NCBI GenBank assembly: GCA_964472545.1
Contig: CAYYNP010000232.1
Location: 1-16,469 of the forward strand
Reading direction: 5' to 3'
DNA from: CAYYNP01 sp964472545
GTDB lineage: Bacteria > Planctomycetota > Planctomycetia > Pirellulales > Thermoguttaceae
Length of the DNA stretch: 16,469 bases
The position numbers were made by a program, and so were the translations under genes. Below the pieces are notes generated by a model. It did not search any database, was not told where the DNA came from, and was given only the letters and a program-made list of their open reading frames with translations. This document shows positions 1-7,960 of the stretch, in pieces. Position 1 is the stretch's first letter. Each line of letters begins with the position of its first letter.

Positions 1-127
1 CGACGGAGCCAGTCCCCTTTTTCGGGCTCCCGCACACTTTGCAGTTCTCCTGCTCAGCTTGCCCGGGGCGCCGCGAGCGCCGATAATGGGATTGGGCTGA
101 ACGATCCTCGAAATCGGGAGCGGCTTG

Positions 128-529
128 ATGAAACGCTTTCTCTTGTTGGCGGCCGTTGTTTCTCTGATGCTTGTCGCTTTGGGCGACGTTGCCTGGGCCC
201 AGCTTCGCGGCGGAGCCGGAACGCCGTTTGGCGACGAGCGCCGCAGCATGGGCAACTTGCGGCCGGATACGACCCAGCCGGCGCCGAGTCCGTCCGCCTC
301 CGGCGGCGTGCTGAACCATCGCCCGTACAGCTACGGCAACCCGCCCTACTACCGGCGGCCGCCGGTAACGCCGTATTACGTCGTGCCGCAGGTCGTCTAC
401 CCGCGGTCGTATTACGGCGGATATCCCTACGGCGGCTACTACACTGTGCCCTACCCGGTTGGCCCGCGGCCGTACGTGATTTCTCCGTATCGCTATCGCT
501 ACGTGCCGATGCGGCCGTTTGGCTTTTGA
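128..529 (+). CDS. Small exported Tyr/Pro/Gly-rich protein, function unknown
   Basis: The product is 133 aa. Residues 1-25 look like a Sec signal peptide: Lys-Arg near the start, a hydrophobic core (LLLAAVVSLMLVALG) and probable cleavage after AWA. The mature half is low complexity. From about residue 65 it is dense in Tyr, Pro, Gly and Arg (for example PPYYRRPPVTPYYVVPQVVY), with repeated YGGYPYGGYY-like units and no recognisable domain. I chose the ATG at 128 over the in-frame TTG at 125 because GGAG ends about 7 nt upstream of it. A Tyr/Pro-rich exported protein could be a structural surface, stalk or matrix component, but that is inference. A 7-bp GC hairpin follows the stop, before the glycoside hydrolase gene. 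The signal peptide and frame make a real gene likely, but the function is not recognisable. Confidence 0.7.
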   Translation: MKRFLLLAAVVSLMLVALGDVAWAQLRGGAGTPFGDERRSMGNLRPDTTQPAPSPSASGGVLNHRPYSYGNPPYYRRPPVTPYYVVPQVVYPRSYYGGYPYGGYYTVPYPVGPRPYVISPYRYRYVPMRPFGF

Positions 530-541
530 TCGCCCGCTTTG

Positions 542-566
542 GGGGCGCGCAGCGTCAAGGCGCCCC
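542..566 (+). terminator. GC-rich hairpin after the Tyr/Pro-rich gene
   Basis: GGGGCGC (542-548) pairs with GCGCCCC (560-566) across an 11-nt loop. It lies 13 nt after the stop of the first gene and 42 nt before the next start. There is no T-run after it, so it may be a weak terminator or an mRNA 3'-end stabiliser rather than a strong intrinsic terminator. Confidence 0.35.
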
Positions 567-607
567 TGCCGTTGAATCCCACCGCCTGCCAGAGAGGAAG
601 AGCTATC

Positions 608-3184
608 ATGAGGAGAATCCGCGCACTCGTCGTGGCCGCAGCCGTGCTGACCACACTGCCCGCCGCCGCCAATTGGGAGATGGCGCCCACCGGCGACGCC
701 ACGATTGCTATCACCTGCGAACAGGCGCCCGTGGTGCGCTCGAACTACTGTTTCTGGGATACGGGCTGGAAATACGCCGGCGCGGCGATGAAGCTCGACA
801 GCGGCACGGCCGACGACACGCCCTTCACCGGCAACGTCGGCAACCTGGGGTTGACGTTCCGCGGCACGTTCGCGTCGACTGCGGCCAACGAGCTGCAGGT
901 CACTTGGAACATCGACGCCTCGCGCGATCTTGAGGGGATCATCGGCGGCGGGCTCGAATTCAACCTCGTGTTGGACAGCCCCGCACTCGCCGACACGGCG
1001 TCCGAGCCGGTGCTGTTGCCCAACAACACGGGCTGGCGATGGCAAGCCGCCACAGGAAAGACGATCACGGTCGAGTTCGACCGGCCGCTGGCGAACGTCT
1101 ACTTCGAACAGGGCCAGAAGAACAAGATTCGCGCGATGCTGCTCGGCCCCGACGTGGCCAAAGGCACCCACACCATCGCGATGACGGTCACATTGCCCGA
1201 GGGAGGGCGGACGGCCAAGACGCTGGCCCAGCGATACGGCCCGGCGGACGTAGACAACTGGCACTCCGGCGCCATGCGCCACGACCGCAGCCCCGTCGAC
1301 CTGAGCTTCCTCAACCACAAGCCGGCGGGCAAGCTGGGCTCGGTCCGCACCGACGGTGATCGGTTGGTTTTCGGCGACGGCAGTGAGGCACGTTTCTGGG
1401 GCGGCAATATCGCGGCCTATGCGATCTTCGCCGAGCCTGAGAACATCCGGGCTCAGGCCAAGCGGATCGCCGCGCTGGGCTTCAACCTGATGCGGATCCA
1501 CCACCAAGACTCGATGGGTTGGGTAGGCCACACCGTGATCGACAAGAGCCGCGACGACTCGCAGCACCTCGACGACGAAGTGCTCGACCGGCTCGACCAC
1601 TGGATCAAGTGCCTTCGCGACGAGGGCGTCTACGTTTGGCTCGACCTGCACGTCGGCCGGCTGTTCAAGCCCGGCGACGCGATCGGCGAAGGCTACGACG
1701 AGATGGCCCGGCGGGGACGAGACGGCGGTGCCGAGGCGAAGGGCTTCTGCTACTTCAACGACCGCATTGAGGAACTGATGCGGGATCTCAACCGCAAGTA
1801 CCTCAGCCACGTCAATCGCTACACGGGCCTGGCCTACAAGGACGATCCGGCGATCATGGGGCTGCTGATCACCAACGAGAACGACCTGACCTGCCACTTC
1901 GGCAACCTGATGCTGCCGGACAAGAACAACCCGGTACACAACCGGCGGTTCGACGCGGCGGTTCGGGCGTTTGCCGCCAAGCACGGCTTGCCGTATGAGC
2001 AGACTTGGAAGACTTGGGAGCCGGGGCCCTCGAAGCTGTTTCTGGCCGATTGGGAATACCGCTGGAATCGCCGCATGCTGGACGATCTCGACGAACTAGG
2101 CGTGAAGGTGCCCGTTTCGACCACGCAGATGTGGGGCGGGATGAACATGTGTGGGTTGCCGCCGCTGACGGCCGGGGGGATCATCGACGTTCATTCCTAC
2201 GGCAAGGCGGAGGCGCTGAGCGTCAACCCACGATACGACGCCAACTACGTGACCTACATCGCCGCCGGTGCCGCGTACGGCAAGCCGGTGGCGATCACCG
2301 AATGGAACGTACCGTATCCGGCAGTCGACCGCTTCACGGCGCCACTCTACGTAGCGAGCATCTCGGCGTTGCAGGGGTGGGACGCGCCGATGATCTACAA
2401 CTACTCGCAGCGGACCTTCGGCACGCCCGACCGGCCGGGCACCTGGTCGTCGTTCCCCGACCCGGCCTTGACCGGCATGATGCCCGCCGCGGCGCTGCTC
2501 TATCGTCGAGGCGACGTTCACCCGGCCGAACAGACGTATTGTCTGAAGCTCTCGCGAGAGAAGCTCTATTACGAGCCGAGCCACCCTCGCAACATGGCCG
2601 CACTGCGGACGCTGGTCGAACAAAGCCGCGTAACGATCGGGCTGCCGGACGTGAAGGAACTCGACTGGGACGCCGAGGCGAAGATCAGCAGAGGCGTCCG
2701 CGTGGTGACCGACGTCGACCGCGACTTCATCCCCGCCGGACGCGACTACGTGACCTCCGACACAGGCCAACTCACTCGCGATTGGGTCCGCGGCGTGCAG
2801 GCGATCGACACTCCCGGCACGCAGGCGATCCACGGCTTCATCGGCGGCCAAACGGTTCGGCTACAAGACGTCGCGTTCGACGTCACCACGCCCAAGGCGG
2901 CGGTGGCTTTGTCGAGTCTGGATGCGAAGCCGATCGGCCAATCGCGGCGGATTCTGATCACGGCGATCGCCCGAGTGGTTGCTTCGCCGGGTGGGCGGAC
3001 GCCGCTGCTGAGCGAGCCGGTGCGAGGGCGGTTGACGATTGAGGCACCCGAGGGCCTGAAGCTCGTGCCGCTGGCCGGCGACGGCACGCAATTGGAGCCG
3101 GTGGCGGTCGACTATCGGGGCGGGCGGTACGACGTGCGACTTCCGGCCGCCCGTGGGACGCACTGGTTTCTGTTGACCGATTAG
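608..3184 (+). CDS. Exported clan GH-A glycoside hydrolase-like protein
   Basis: The product is 858 aa. The signal peptide is residues 1-20 (MRRIRALVVAAAVLTTLPAAA). The ATG at 608 is chosen over the upstream TTG at 539 because AGGAAG (595-600) sits 7 nt before it and the signal peptide starts there. Residues about 22-225 form a beta-rich N-terminal region. Residues about 240-600 look like a cellulase-type (beta/alpha)8 barrel opening with a FWGGN motif. Visible active-site candidates fit clan GH-A: R296 with H298/H299 (RIHHQD), acid/base E424 in TNEND, H529-Y531 in VHSYG, and nucleophile E565 in ITEWN. A C-terminal beta domain of about 180 residues follows. The enzyme would act outside the cytoplasm on a beta-linked polysaccharide. 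The substrate cannot be read from sequence, and the GH5 relationship is by motif layout only. No frameshift is seen. Repeat A1 begins 19 nt after its stop. Confidence 0.85.
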   Translation: MRRIRALVVAAAVLTTLPAAANWEMAPTGDATIAITCEQAPVVRSNYCFWDTGWKYAGAAMKLDSGTADDTPFTGNVGNLGLTFRGTFASTAANELQVTWNIDASRDLEGIIGGGLEFNLVLDSPALADTASEPVLLPNNTGWRWQAATGKTITVEFDRPLANVYFEQGQKNKIRAMLLGPDVAKGTHTIAMTVTLPEGGRTAKTLAQRYGPADVDNWHSGAMRHDRSPVDLSFLNHKPAGKLGSVRTDGDRLVFGDGSEARFWGGNIAAYAIFAEPENIRAQAKRIAALGFNLMRIHHQDSMGWVGHTVIDKSRDDSQHLDDEVLDRLDHWIKCLRDEGVYVWLDLHVGRLFKPGDAIGEGYDEMARRGRDGGAEAKGFCYFNDRIEELMRDLNRKYLSHVNRYTGLAYKDDPAIMGLLITNENDLTCHFGNLMLPDKNNPVHNRRFDAAVRAFAAKHGLPYEQTWKTWEPGPSKLFLADWEYRWNRRMLDDLDELGVKVPVSTTQMWGGMNMCGLPPLTAGGIIDVHSYGKAEALSVNPRYDANYVTYIAAGAAYGKPVAITEWNVPYPAVDRFTAPLYVASISALQGWDAPMIYNYSQRTFGTPDRPGTWSSFPDPALTGMMPAAALLYRRGDVHPAEQTYCLKLSREKLYYEPSHPRNMAALRTLVEQSRVTIGLPDVKELDWDAEAKISRGVRVVTDVDRDFIPAGRDYVTSDTGQLTRDWVRGVQAIDTPGTQAIHGFIGGQTVRLQDVAFDVTTPKAAVALSSLDAKPIGQSRRILITAIARVVASPGGRTPLLSEPVRGRLTIEAPEGLKLVPLAGDGTQLEPVAVDYRGGRYDVRLPAARGTHWFLLTD

Positions 3185-3203
3185 CCGAGTCGCCCGCGAT
3201 CAC

Positions 3204-3317
3204 CGTTTAGCCGCCGCCGGCACGGCGGCTTGACGTCGCTGTTCACTGCCCCCACAATGCCGCCGTATCGGCAGTAGTGGAACGAACGGACGCCGCCGTA
3301 CCGGCGGCGGCTAAACG
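3204..3317. repeat. REP/BIME-like repeat A1 (paired inverted units)
   Basis: Two 25-nt arms at 3204-3228 and 3293-3317 are reverse complements with one mismatch. The left arm begins CGTTTAGCCGCCGCCGG and the right arm ends GGCGGCTAAACG. Each arm also holds its own small palindrome (CCGCCG...CGGCGG). The 64-nt centre contains a further degenerate CCGCCGTATCGGC piece. The pair starts 19 nt after the glycoside hydrolase stop and ends 73 nt before the dehydratase start. Related copies lie at 5382, 6668 and 11229. Confidence 0.85.
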
Positions 3318-3390
3318 GCAGAGGGCCGACGTCGTTTGCGGATGCTCCGTTCGCTCACCGTATCAACTTTCAACGGCCGCGGAGCCCACA

Positions 3391-5355
3391 ATGACGTCCC
3401 CCGACCAACACCAATTGCTCGACTCCGGCGACCCTGCGCTCTACGACGTCGTCACCCACGGCCCCGGCCCGAAGGGGAAATTGCCGCTTACGGCCGAGAT
3501 GCTCACGCACCGGCCCAGCGGCGACGCCTTCGGGATGACCGAAGACGCCGGCATGGGCTGGCCGCCGGAGGCGTTGGCGGGGCCTCAATACGTGATGCTG
3601 AGCAATCTCGGCGGCGTGCGGGCAGACGACGGTAGGGCCGTGGCGTTGGGGTATCACACGGGCCATTTCGAGCTTGGGCTGGCGCTCTCCGCGGCCGCCG
3701 ATCAGATCCGCGACGCCGGCGGCGTTCCGTATGCGGCCCATTGCACCGACCCTTGTGACGGACGCACCCAAGGCACGCCGGGCATGTTCGACAGCCTGGC
3801 CTATCGCAACGACGCCGCCTCGATCTTCCGCCGCCAAACCCGTTCGATCCCCACGGCTCGGGGCGTGCTCGGCGTGGCTACCTGCGACAAAGGGCTGCCG
3901 GCGATGATGATGGCGCTGGCCAGCTTCGGCGATTTGCCGTGTGTGTTGATGCCCGGCGGCGTCACGCTGCCGCCGACCGAAGGCGAAGACACCGGCAAGA
4001 TCCAGTCGATCGGGGCCCGCTTTGCCCGGGGCGAGTTGAGTCTGGAAGACGCCTCGGTGCTCGGATGTGGTGTATGTGCCTCGCAGGGCGGCGGATGCCA
4101 TTTTCTCGGGACTGCCGCCACGTCCCAGGTCGTTGGCGAGGCGCTTGGGCTGGCCCTGCCACACTCTGCGCTGGCCCCCTCCGGACAACCGATCTGGCTC
4201 GACGCCGCCCGGCGAAGTGCCACGGCCCTGATGGATCTCGACCGCCGTGGCGTCACGACTTCCGATCTACTCAGCGACGCTTCGGTCCGCAACGCGATGG
4301 CCCTGCACGCGGCCTTCGGCGGGTCGACCAATTTGCTGATCCACCTGCCGGCAATTGCGCATGCGGCCGGTTTGCGGCGGCCAACCGTCGACGACTGGAC
4401 CGCGTTGAATCGCCGCGTGCCACGGCTGGTCGACGTCTTGCCCAACGGACCGGTCAATCATCCCACGATCCGCGTCTATCTGGCCGGCGGCGTGCCGGAA
4501 GTGATGTTGCACCTGCGCGCAATGGACCTGCTGGAACTCGACGCCATGACGGCCAGCGGCCTTGCGCTGGGCGAAGTGCTGCGGTGGTGGGAGAAATCGC
4601 CGCGGCGCGAGGCCGTGCGGCGGCGGCTGGCCGAGTGCGACCGCGTCGACCCGGACGATGTGATCATGACACCCGAGCGGGCCGCCGAACTCGGGGTCAC
4701 CAGCACCGTCTGCTTCCCCCGCGGCAACCTGGCCCCGGACGGCTCGGCGATCAAGAGCACGGCGATCGATTCTCGCGTGGTCGACTCCGACGGCGTCTAT
4801 CGCAAGACCGGCCCGGCCCGGGTCTTCGTCCGCGAGACCGACGCCATCGCGGCCGTCAAAGGGCAGGGTGATCGGCCGCTGAAGCCGGGCGACGTGCTGG
4901 TGCTGATGGGCCGCGGCCCGGCCGGCTCGGGCATGGAGGAGATCTTCCAGATCACCGCCGCGTTGAAGCACCTCTCTTGGGGCCACGAGGTCGCCGTGGT
5001 GACCGACGCCCGCTTCTCCGGCGTCAGCACCGGGGCCTGCATCGGGTTGGTTGGTCCCGAGGCGCTGGTTGGCGGCCCGTTGGGGGGGGTGCGTGACGGC
5101 GATCGGATCCGGATTATCATCGATCGCAACCGCCTCGAAGGCAGCGTCGATCTCGTCGGCAACGTGGATCGTGAGTTTAGCCCGAAAGAGGGGACTCACG
5201 TACTCGAAACCCGCGGCCCACACCCGAATCTCTCGCCTGACCCCAAATTGCCCGAGGAAACCCGACTCTGGGCTGCCATGCAACAGCTCGGCGGTGGCAC
5301 ATGGGGTGGATGCGTGTTCGACGTGGATCGGATCGTGGCACTGCTGCGGGAGTGA
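3391..5355 (+). CDS. yjhG: D-xylonate dehydratase, YjhG/YagF type (IlvD/Edd family)
   Basis: The product is 654 aa, about the length of Escherichia coli YjhG (655 aa as I recall it), and is collinear with it along its length. Shared blocks include LPLTAEMLxxRPSGDxFGMT, SDPCDGRTQGT-like, CDKGLPA, GARFARGELSL, GGCHFLGTA, HAAFGGSTNL, VLPNGPVxHPT and DARFSGVSTGACIG. The family dehydrates D-xylonate to 2-dehydro-3-deoxy-D-pentonate in the cytoplasm using an iron-sulfur cluster. Likely cluster cysteines are C122 (DPCDG), C165 (TCDKG) and one or more of C226, C229 and C236. The ATG at 3391 is preceded by GGAG about 6 nt upstream; an earlier in-frame start at 3277 would add a tail encoded by repeat A1 and was rejected. 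No sugar dehydrogenase, keto-deoxy aldolase or transporter lies beside it. Substrate could differ (another aldonate), but YjhG-subfamily membership is strong. Confidence 0.9.
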   Translation: MTSPDQHQLLDSGDPALYDVVTHGPGPKGKLPLTAEMLTHRPSGDAFGMTEDAGMGWPPEALAGPQYVMLSNLGGVRADDGRAVALGYHTGHFELGLALSAAADQIRDAGGVPYAAHCTDPCDGRTQGTPGMFDSLAYRNDAASIFRRQTRSIPTARGVLGVATCDKGLPAMMMALASFGDLPCVLMPGGVTLPPTEGEDTGKIQSIGARFARGELSLEDASVLGCGVCASQGGGCHFLGTAATSQVVGEALGLALPHSALAPSGQPIWLDAARRSATALMDLDRRGVTTSDLLSDASVRNAMALHAAFGGSTNLLIHLPAIAHAAGLRRPTVDDWTALNRRVPRLVDVLPNGPVNHPTIRVYLAGGVPEVMLHLRAMDLLELDAMTASGLALGEVLRWWEKSPRREAVRRRLAECDRVDPDDVIMTPERAAELGVTSTVCFPRGNLAPDGSAIKSTAIDSRVVDSDGVYRKTGPARVFVRETDAIAAVKGQGDRPLKPGDVLVLMGRGPAGSGMEEIFQITAALKHLSWGHEVAVVTDARFSGVSTGACIGLVGPEALVGGPLGGVRDGDRIRIIIDRNRLEGSVDLVGNVDREFSPKEGTHVLETRGPHPNLSPDPKLPEETRLWAAMQQLGGGTWGGCVFDVDRIVALLRE

Positions 5356-5361
5356 TCTACC

Positions 5362-5374
5362 CCCCTGCGAGGGG
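5362..5374 (+). terminator. Small hairpin after the dehydratase gene
   Basis: CCCC-TGCGA-GGGG forms a short hairpin starting 7 nt after the stop at 5355. It is followed at once by repeat A2. The stem is only 4 bp and there is no T-tract, so a terminator role is weakly supported. Confidence 0.25.
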
Positions 5375-5381
5375 CGCTCCC

Positions 5382-5453
5382 CGTCTAGCCGCCGCCGACA
5401 CGGGGGCGTAGGGCGCCTCCGCTTCACGCCGCCGCACCGGCGGCGGCTAGACG
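5382..5453. repeat. REP/BIME-like repeat A2, variant with CTAG edges
   Basis: The arms are 5382-5406 and 5429-5453. It has the same architecture as A1, but the outer tetranucleotide is CTAG instead of TTAG in the left arm (GTCTAGCC), and the right arm carries the matching change (GGCTAGAC). The left-arm inner palindrome is decayed (GACACGGGGG). It lies 26 nt after the dehydratase stop and 114 nt before the glycosyltransferase start. Confidence 0.8.
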
Positions 5454-5555
5454 ATTGTGTGCGGCGATCCACCCAACTTCTCCCTATGGCCGCTCAGCCC
5501 AATCTGCTACGATCCCCGCCCGGCGATGCCCGTTGGCATTGGCAGCCGTGGTCAC

Positions 5556-5560
5556 GGAGG
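5556..5560 (+). promoter_or_regulatory. Ribosome binding site that fixes the glycosyltransferase start
   Basis: GGAGG lies 7 nt before the ATG at 5568. It decides between that ATG and in-frame upstream starts (5457 and 5526), which would add residues lacking family character. Confidence 0.7.
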
Positions 5561-5567
5561 ACTCTGG

Positions 5568-6659
5568 ATGAAAGTACTGGCCCTGACGGAAGGCCCGCGG
5601 CACGTCTGCTACCGCTATCGGATCGAGGCGTTTTCGTCGGAATTGGCGAGGCAAGATCTGCAACTGACGGAATTGCCGCTGCAAAAGGGGCTGCGGCGTT
5701 TGGGGCCCATCATGGCGGCACGCGACGCCGATGTGGTGATCCTGCAACGCAAGCTGCTGCCGATTTGGCAGTTGGCCCTGCTGCGGCGCCGCGCCCGACG
5801 GCTGATCTACGATGTCGACGACGCCGTCTTCGGGCGCGACAGCAACAGCCCCAAAGGGCCACGCAGCCGGCAGCGGATGTTCCGCTTTTGGGCCACCGTT
5901 TACGCCTCCGACGCGATCCTGACGGGCAACGACTACCTCCGCCGACGAGTCTGCCGCTTCGTCGAACCCGAGCGGGTTCACGTGATTCCCACCTGTGTCG
6001 AGCCCAGCCTTTATCCGATCGCTACGCACGAAACGGGGCCGTTGGACAGTTCCGTCATCCGGAATGCGGGCCGACCGTTGCGGTTGGTCTGGATCGGACA
6101 GGCCTCGACGCTAGAGTCGCTTACGCGAGCCACCGACCAGTTCGCCGCGATCGGCCGGCGGGTGGAGGACGTCGAGATGCGGTTGATTTGCGATCGTGCG
6201 GCGGAGTTGCCCGGGGTGCGCGTGGTGCTGCGACGGTGGTCGTCGGCCACCGAAGCCGACGAATTGGCACGCGGCGATATCGGCATTAGCTGGCTGCCGG
6301 ACGACGCGTGGAGCCGGGGAAAGTGCGGACTGAAAACACTACAGTACATGGCCGCCGGCTTGCCGGTGATCGCCAACTCGGTGGGGGTGAACCGGCACTT
6401 GGTCATCAATGGCCACACGGGCCTGTTGGCCGAGACGCCCGAGGGATGGGCCGAAGCGGTCGCAAGGCTGGCCGCCGATCCGCATCTGCGACGCCGCCTG
6501 GGCGCTGCCGGCCGGCAAATGGTCGAGCAATACTACAGCGTAGACGGCTGGGCACCGCGGTTCGCCGACGTCGTGGCGGCGGTGGCTCGGGGCAACGGCG
6601 CGGCAAATCCAGTTCGCTTGGCCGCTGCCGACGTGGCTTACCCGTCAGCGGCGCGGTGA
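5568..6659 (+). CDS. GT-B fold glycosyltransferase (group 1/GT4-like)
   Basis: The product is 363 aa with no signal peptide, so it should be cytoplasmic or at the inner membrane face. The N-terminal Rossmann-like half carries the RRLIYDVDDAVFG block (D82-D85). The C-terminal half has the nucleotide-sugar binding region GKCGLKTLQYMAAGLPVIAN (residues 251-270), followed by GVNRHLVINGHTGLL and a helical tail with EQYYSVDGWAPRF. The usual EX7E glutamate is replaced here by the KCGLK form seen in some GT4-like proteins. It probably transfers a sugar from a nucleotide donor to a surface polysaccharide, lipid or protein; donor and acceptor cannot be read from sequence. No other polysaccharide-export gene is beside it. 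TACGAT at 5508-5513 resembles a -10 box but lacks a good -35, so no promoter is called. Confidence 0.85.
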   Translation: MKVLALTEGPRHVCYRYRIEAFSSELARQDLQLTELPLQKGLRRLGPIMAARDADVVILQRKLLPIWQLALLRRRARRLIYDVDDAVFGRDSNSPKGPRSRQRMFRFWATVYASDAILTGNDYLRRRVCRFVEPERVHVIPTCVEPSLYPIATHETGPLDSSVIRNAGRPLRLVWIGQASTLESLTRATDQFAAIGRRVEDVEMRLICDRAAELPGVRVVLRRWSSATEADELARGDIGISWLPDDAWSRGKCGLKTLQYMAAGLPVIANSVGVNRHLVINGHTGLLAETPEGWAEAVARLAADPHLRRRLGAAGRQMVEQYYSVDGWAPRFADVVAAVARGNGAANPVRLAAADVAYPSAAR

Positions 6660-6667
6660 ATCGAGTC

Positions 6668-6692
6668 CGTTTAGCCGCCGCCTGCACGGCGG
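6668..6692 (+). repeat. Solo left unit of repeat family A (A3)
   Basis: CGTTTAGCCGCCGCC opens a 25-nt unit ending CACGGCGG, matching the left arms of A1 and A4 with one or two differences. No inverted partner follows before the next gene starts at 6713. It lies 8 nt after the glycosyltransferase stop and 20 nt before the next start codon, so it fills the intergenic space. Confidence 0.7.
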
Positions 6693-6712
6693 TGTTTTGC
6701 AGCAAAGTGTCC

Positions 6713-7558
6713 ATGAAACCACGCCTTTCATTGCTGACCGCCGCGACCGTGCTTCTCGCCGCCGGTGGTTGCGCTCCGCTGCCCAGCCGCTCGTTGTCGT
6801 TGCCGGAGGAACATTCCCTGGTGCGCGAGCAGTTGGCGATCTGCAGCGATTTCCCGCTGGCCCCGCAACATCGGCTGCTGGAGGACCTGACCGCGCGGCG
6901 GTACGACGTCTCGCGCGAGCTTTCGCTGCCGCTGTCCGACGAGCCGATCTACGTTTATCTGTTCGACGACGCCGCTCGATTCCGCTCGTTTCTCGATCGA
7001 TACCATCCGGAATTCCCTCGGCGTCGAGCGTTCTTCCTGAAGACCGACACGCGGCTGATCGTCTACGCCCATTGGGGAGATCGCGTGGCGGAAGACCTGC
7101 GTCACGAGGTGACGCACGGGTACGTGCATTCGGTCGTGCCGAGCATCCCGCTCTGGCTCGACGAGGGGCTGGCCGAGTACTTCGAGACGCCTCGCGGCAG
7201 CGACGGCGTCAACCGGGCGCATCTCCAGCGGATTGCGACCCGGCTGCGCCAGGCCCAGTGGCAGCCCGACCTGCGACGGCTGGAGAGGCTGATGTCGATG
7301 CGGGAGATGACGCAGGACGATTACGCGGAAGCCTGGGCATGGGTCCATTTTCTGCTGAGATCGTCGCCCGAGCGGACCATGTTGCTGCACGGGCACCTGG
7401 ACCTCCTGCGACGCCAGGGTGCCGCCGAACCGCTTTCGGCCTACCTCGCCGGAATGGAACCCGTGCCCGAGGCTGCACTGATCGCACACCTCGGCCGTCT
7501 GGCCAGCCAAACGGGAATCACCGGGCGCGTGGCAGGGGAAATCGGGGCTGGGCCGTAG
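6713..7558 (+). CDS. Exported gluzincin-like metallopeptidase lipoprotein
   Basis: The product is 281 aa. The N-terminus MKPRLSLLTAATVLLAAGGC is a probable lipoprotein signal with the lipid-bearing Cys at residue 20, though the AGGC lipobox is slightly non-standard. The zinc site is clear: HEVTH (H131, E132, H135), with the third ligand probably E151 in WLDEGLAEYFE, the arrangement of peptidase MA-like/gluzincin proteins such as the DUF1570 group common in Planctomycetota. The downstream AWAWVHFLL helix also fits. The protein should be membrane-anchored outside the cytoplasm and could process proteins or peptidoglycan peptides; the substrate is unknown. The ATG at 6713 is chosen because the lipobox depends on it. 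An upstream in-frame ATG at 6308 overlaps the glycosyltransferase and is a shadow. No strong Shine-Dalgarno is seen, as repeat A3 occupies much of the leader. Confidence 0.8.
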   Translation: MKPRLSLLTAATVLLAAGGCAPLPSRSLSLPEEHSLVREQLAICSDFPLAPQHRLLEDLTARRYDVSRELSLPLSDEPIYVYLFDDAARFRSFLDRYHPEFPRRRAFFLKTDTRLIVYAHWGDRVAEDLRHEVTHGYVHSVVPSIPLWLDEGLAEYFETPRGSDGVNRAHLQRIATRLRQAQWQPDLRRLERLMSMREMTQDDYAEAWAWVHFLLRSSPERTMLLHGHLDLLRRQGAAEPLSAYLAGMEPVPEAALIAHLGRLASQTGITGRVAGEIGAGP

Positions 7559-7578
7559 CAGTTCCGGCCCGACTTGCG

Positions 7579-7679
7579 GGTGGCTGGGGCAAAGCGCAGC
7601 GGTGCCCCAGGTTTGCGGCCCGCACGGTTCCGTGAATCACCGAATCACTGGGGCACCGCTGCGCTTTGCCCCAGCTACC
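7579..7679. repeat. REP/BIME-like repeat B1 (32-nt inverted arms)
   Basis: The left arm 7579-7610 (opening GGTGGCTGGGGCAAAGCGC) and the right arm 7648-7679 are reverse complements with one mismatch. Each arm folds by itself through CTGGGGCA...TGCCCCAG. Reading inward from the right edge, the unit starts GGTAG before the palindrome. The centre (7611-7647) is not repeated at B2. It begins 20 nt after the stop of the metallopeptidase lipoprotein. A second copy is at 12810. Confidence 0.85.
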
Positions 7680-7824
7680 CCTCCGCTTCAGCAGGTTCTT
7701 CGACGGAGGCTGAAACTTCCGCCCCGGGCCGCCGATTTCTCCGGTTATTTGCCGAAAAGTCTCCCATTCGCGCGAACCTTCCGATAAAATCGCTCGTCTA
7801 TACCGCCGGAGGGCCGCACGTCTC

Positions 7825-7855
7825 TTGACGGGTGGGGTCCACCGTGTCACACTAT
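7825..7855 (+). promoter_or_regulatory. Weak candidate promoter with internal dyad
   Basis: TTGACG (7825-7830) is a good -35 match. The best -10 candidate, CACTAT (7850-7855), is 19 nt further on and poor. A GGTGG-GGT-CCACC dyad (7831-7843) sits between them and could be an operator. It would drive the ORF at 7961 and the sigma factor. The support is sequence likeness only. Confidence 0.25.
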
Positions 7856-7960
7856 TTAAGGAGTCCTTGCGTCGGCTGGCCGATAAGAATGGGGTCGACC
7901 GACGTCGAGATATTCGTTCTTTTTTCCGTTGTTTCGCGCACCGCGCAGGAAGGTGTCACC

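Noticed and set aside
1..30. GGAGCC/GGCTCC hairpin at the left edge as terminator of an upstream gene
   Set aside because: It has a 6-bp stem with a 14-nt loop, the wrong order relative to the T-run, and no gene visible before it.
2005..3042. 345-aa open frame inside the glycoside hydrolase gene
   Set aside because: It has Arg-rich shadow composition, and the main frame carries the catalytic motifs and signal peptide.
3204..3317. Repeat A considered as a CRISPR fragment
   Set aside because: There are only two inverted units, no regular spacers, no direct array and no cas genes.
4267..5472. 401-aa minus-strand open frame opposite the dehydratase gene
   Set aside because: It lies on the complement of a strongly recognised gene, is His/Arg/Pro rich with no domain, and is a high-GC shadow.
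7574..7828. 84-aa open frame after the lipoprotein gene
   Set aside because: Most of it is translated repeat B1 (AGAKRSGAP...GTAALCP), a typical false gene.
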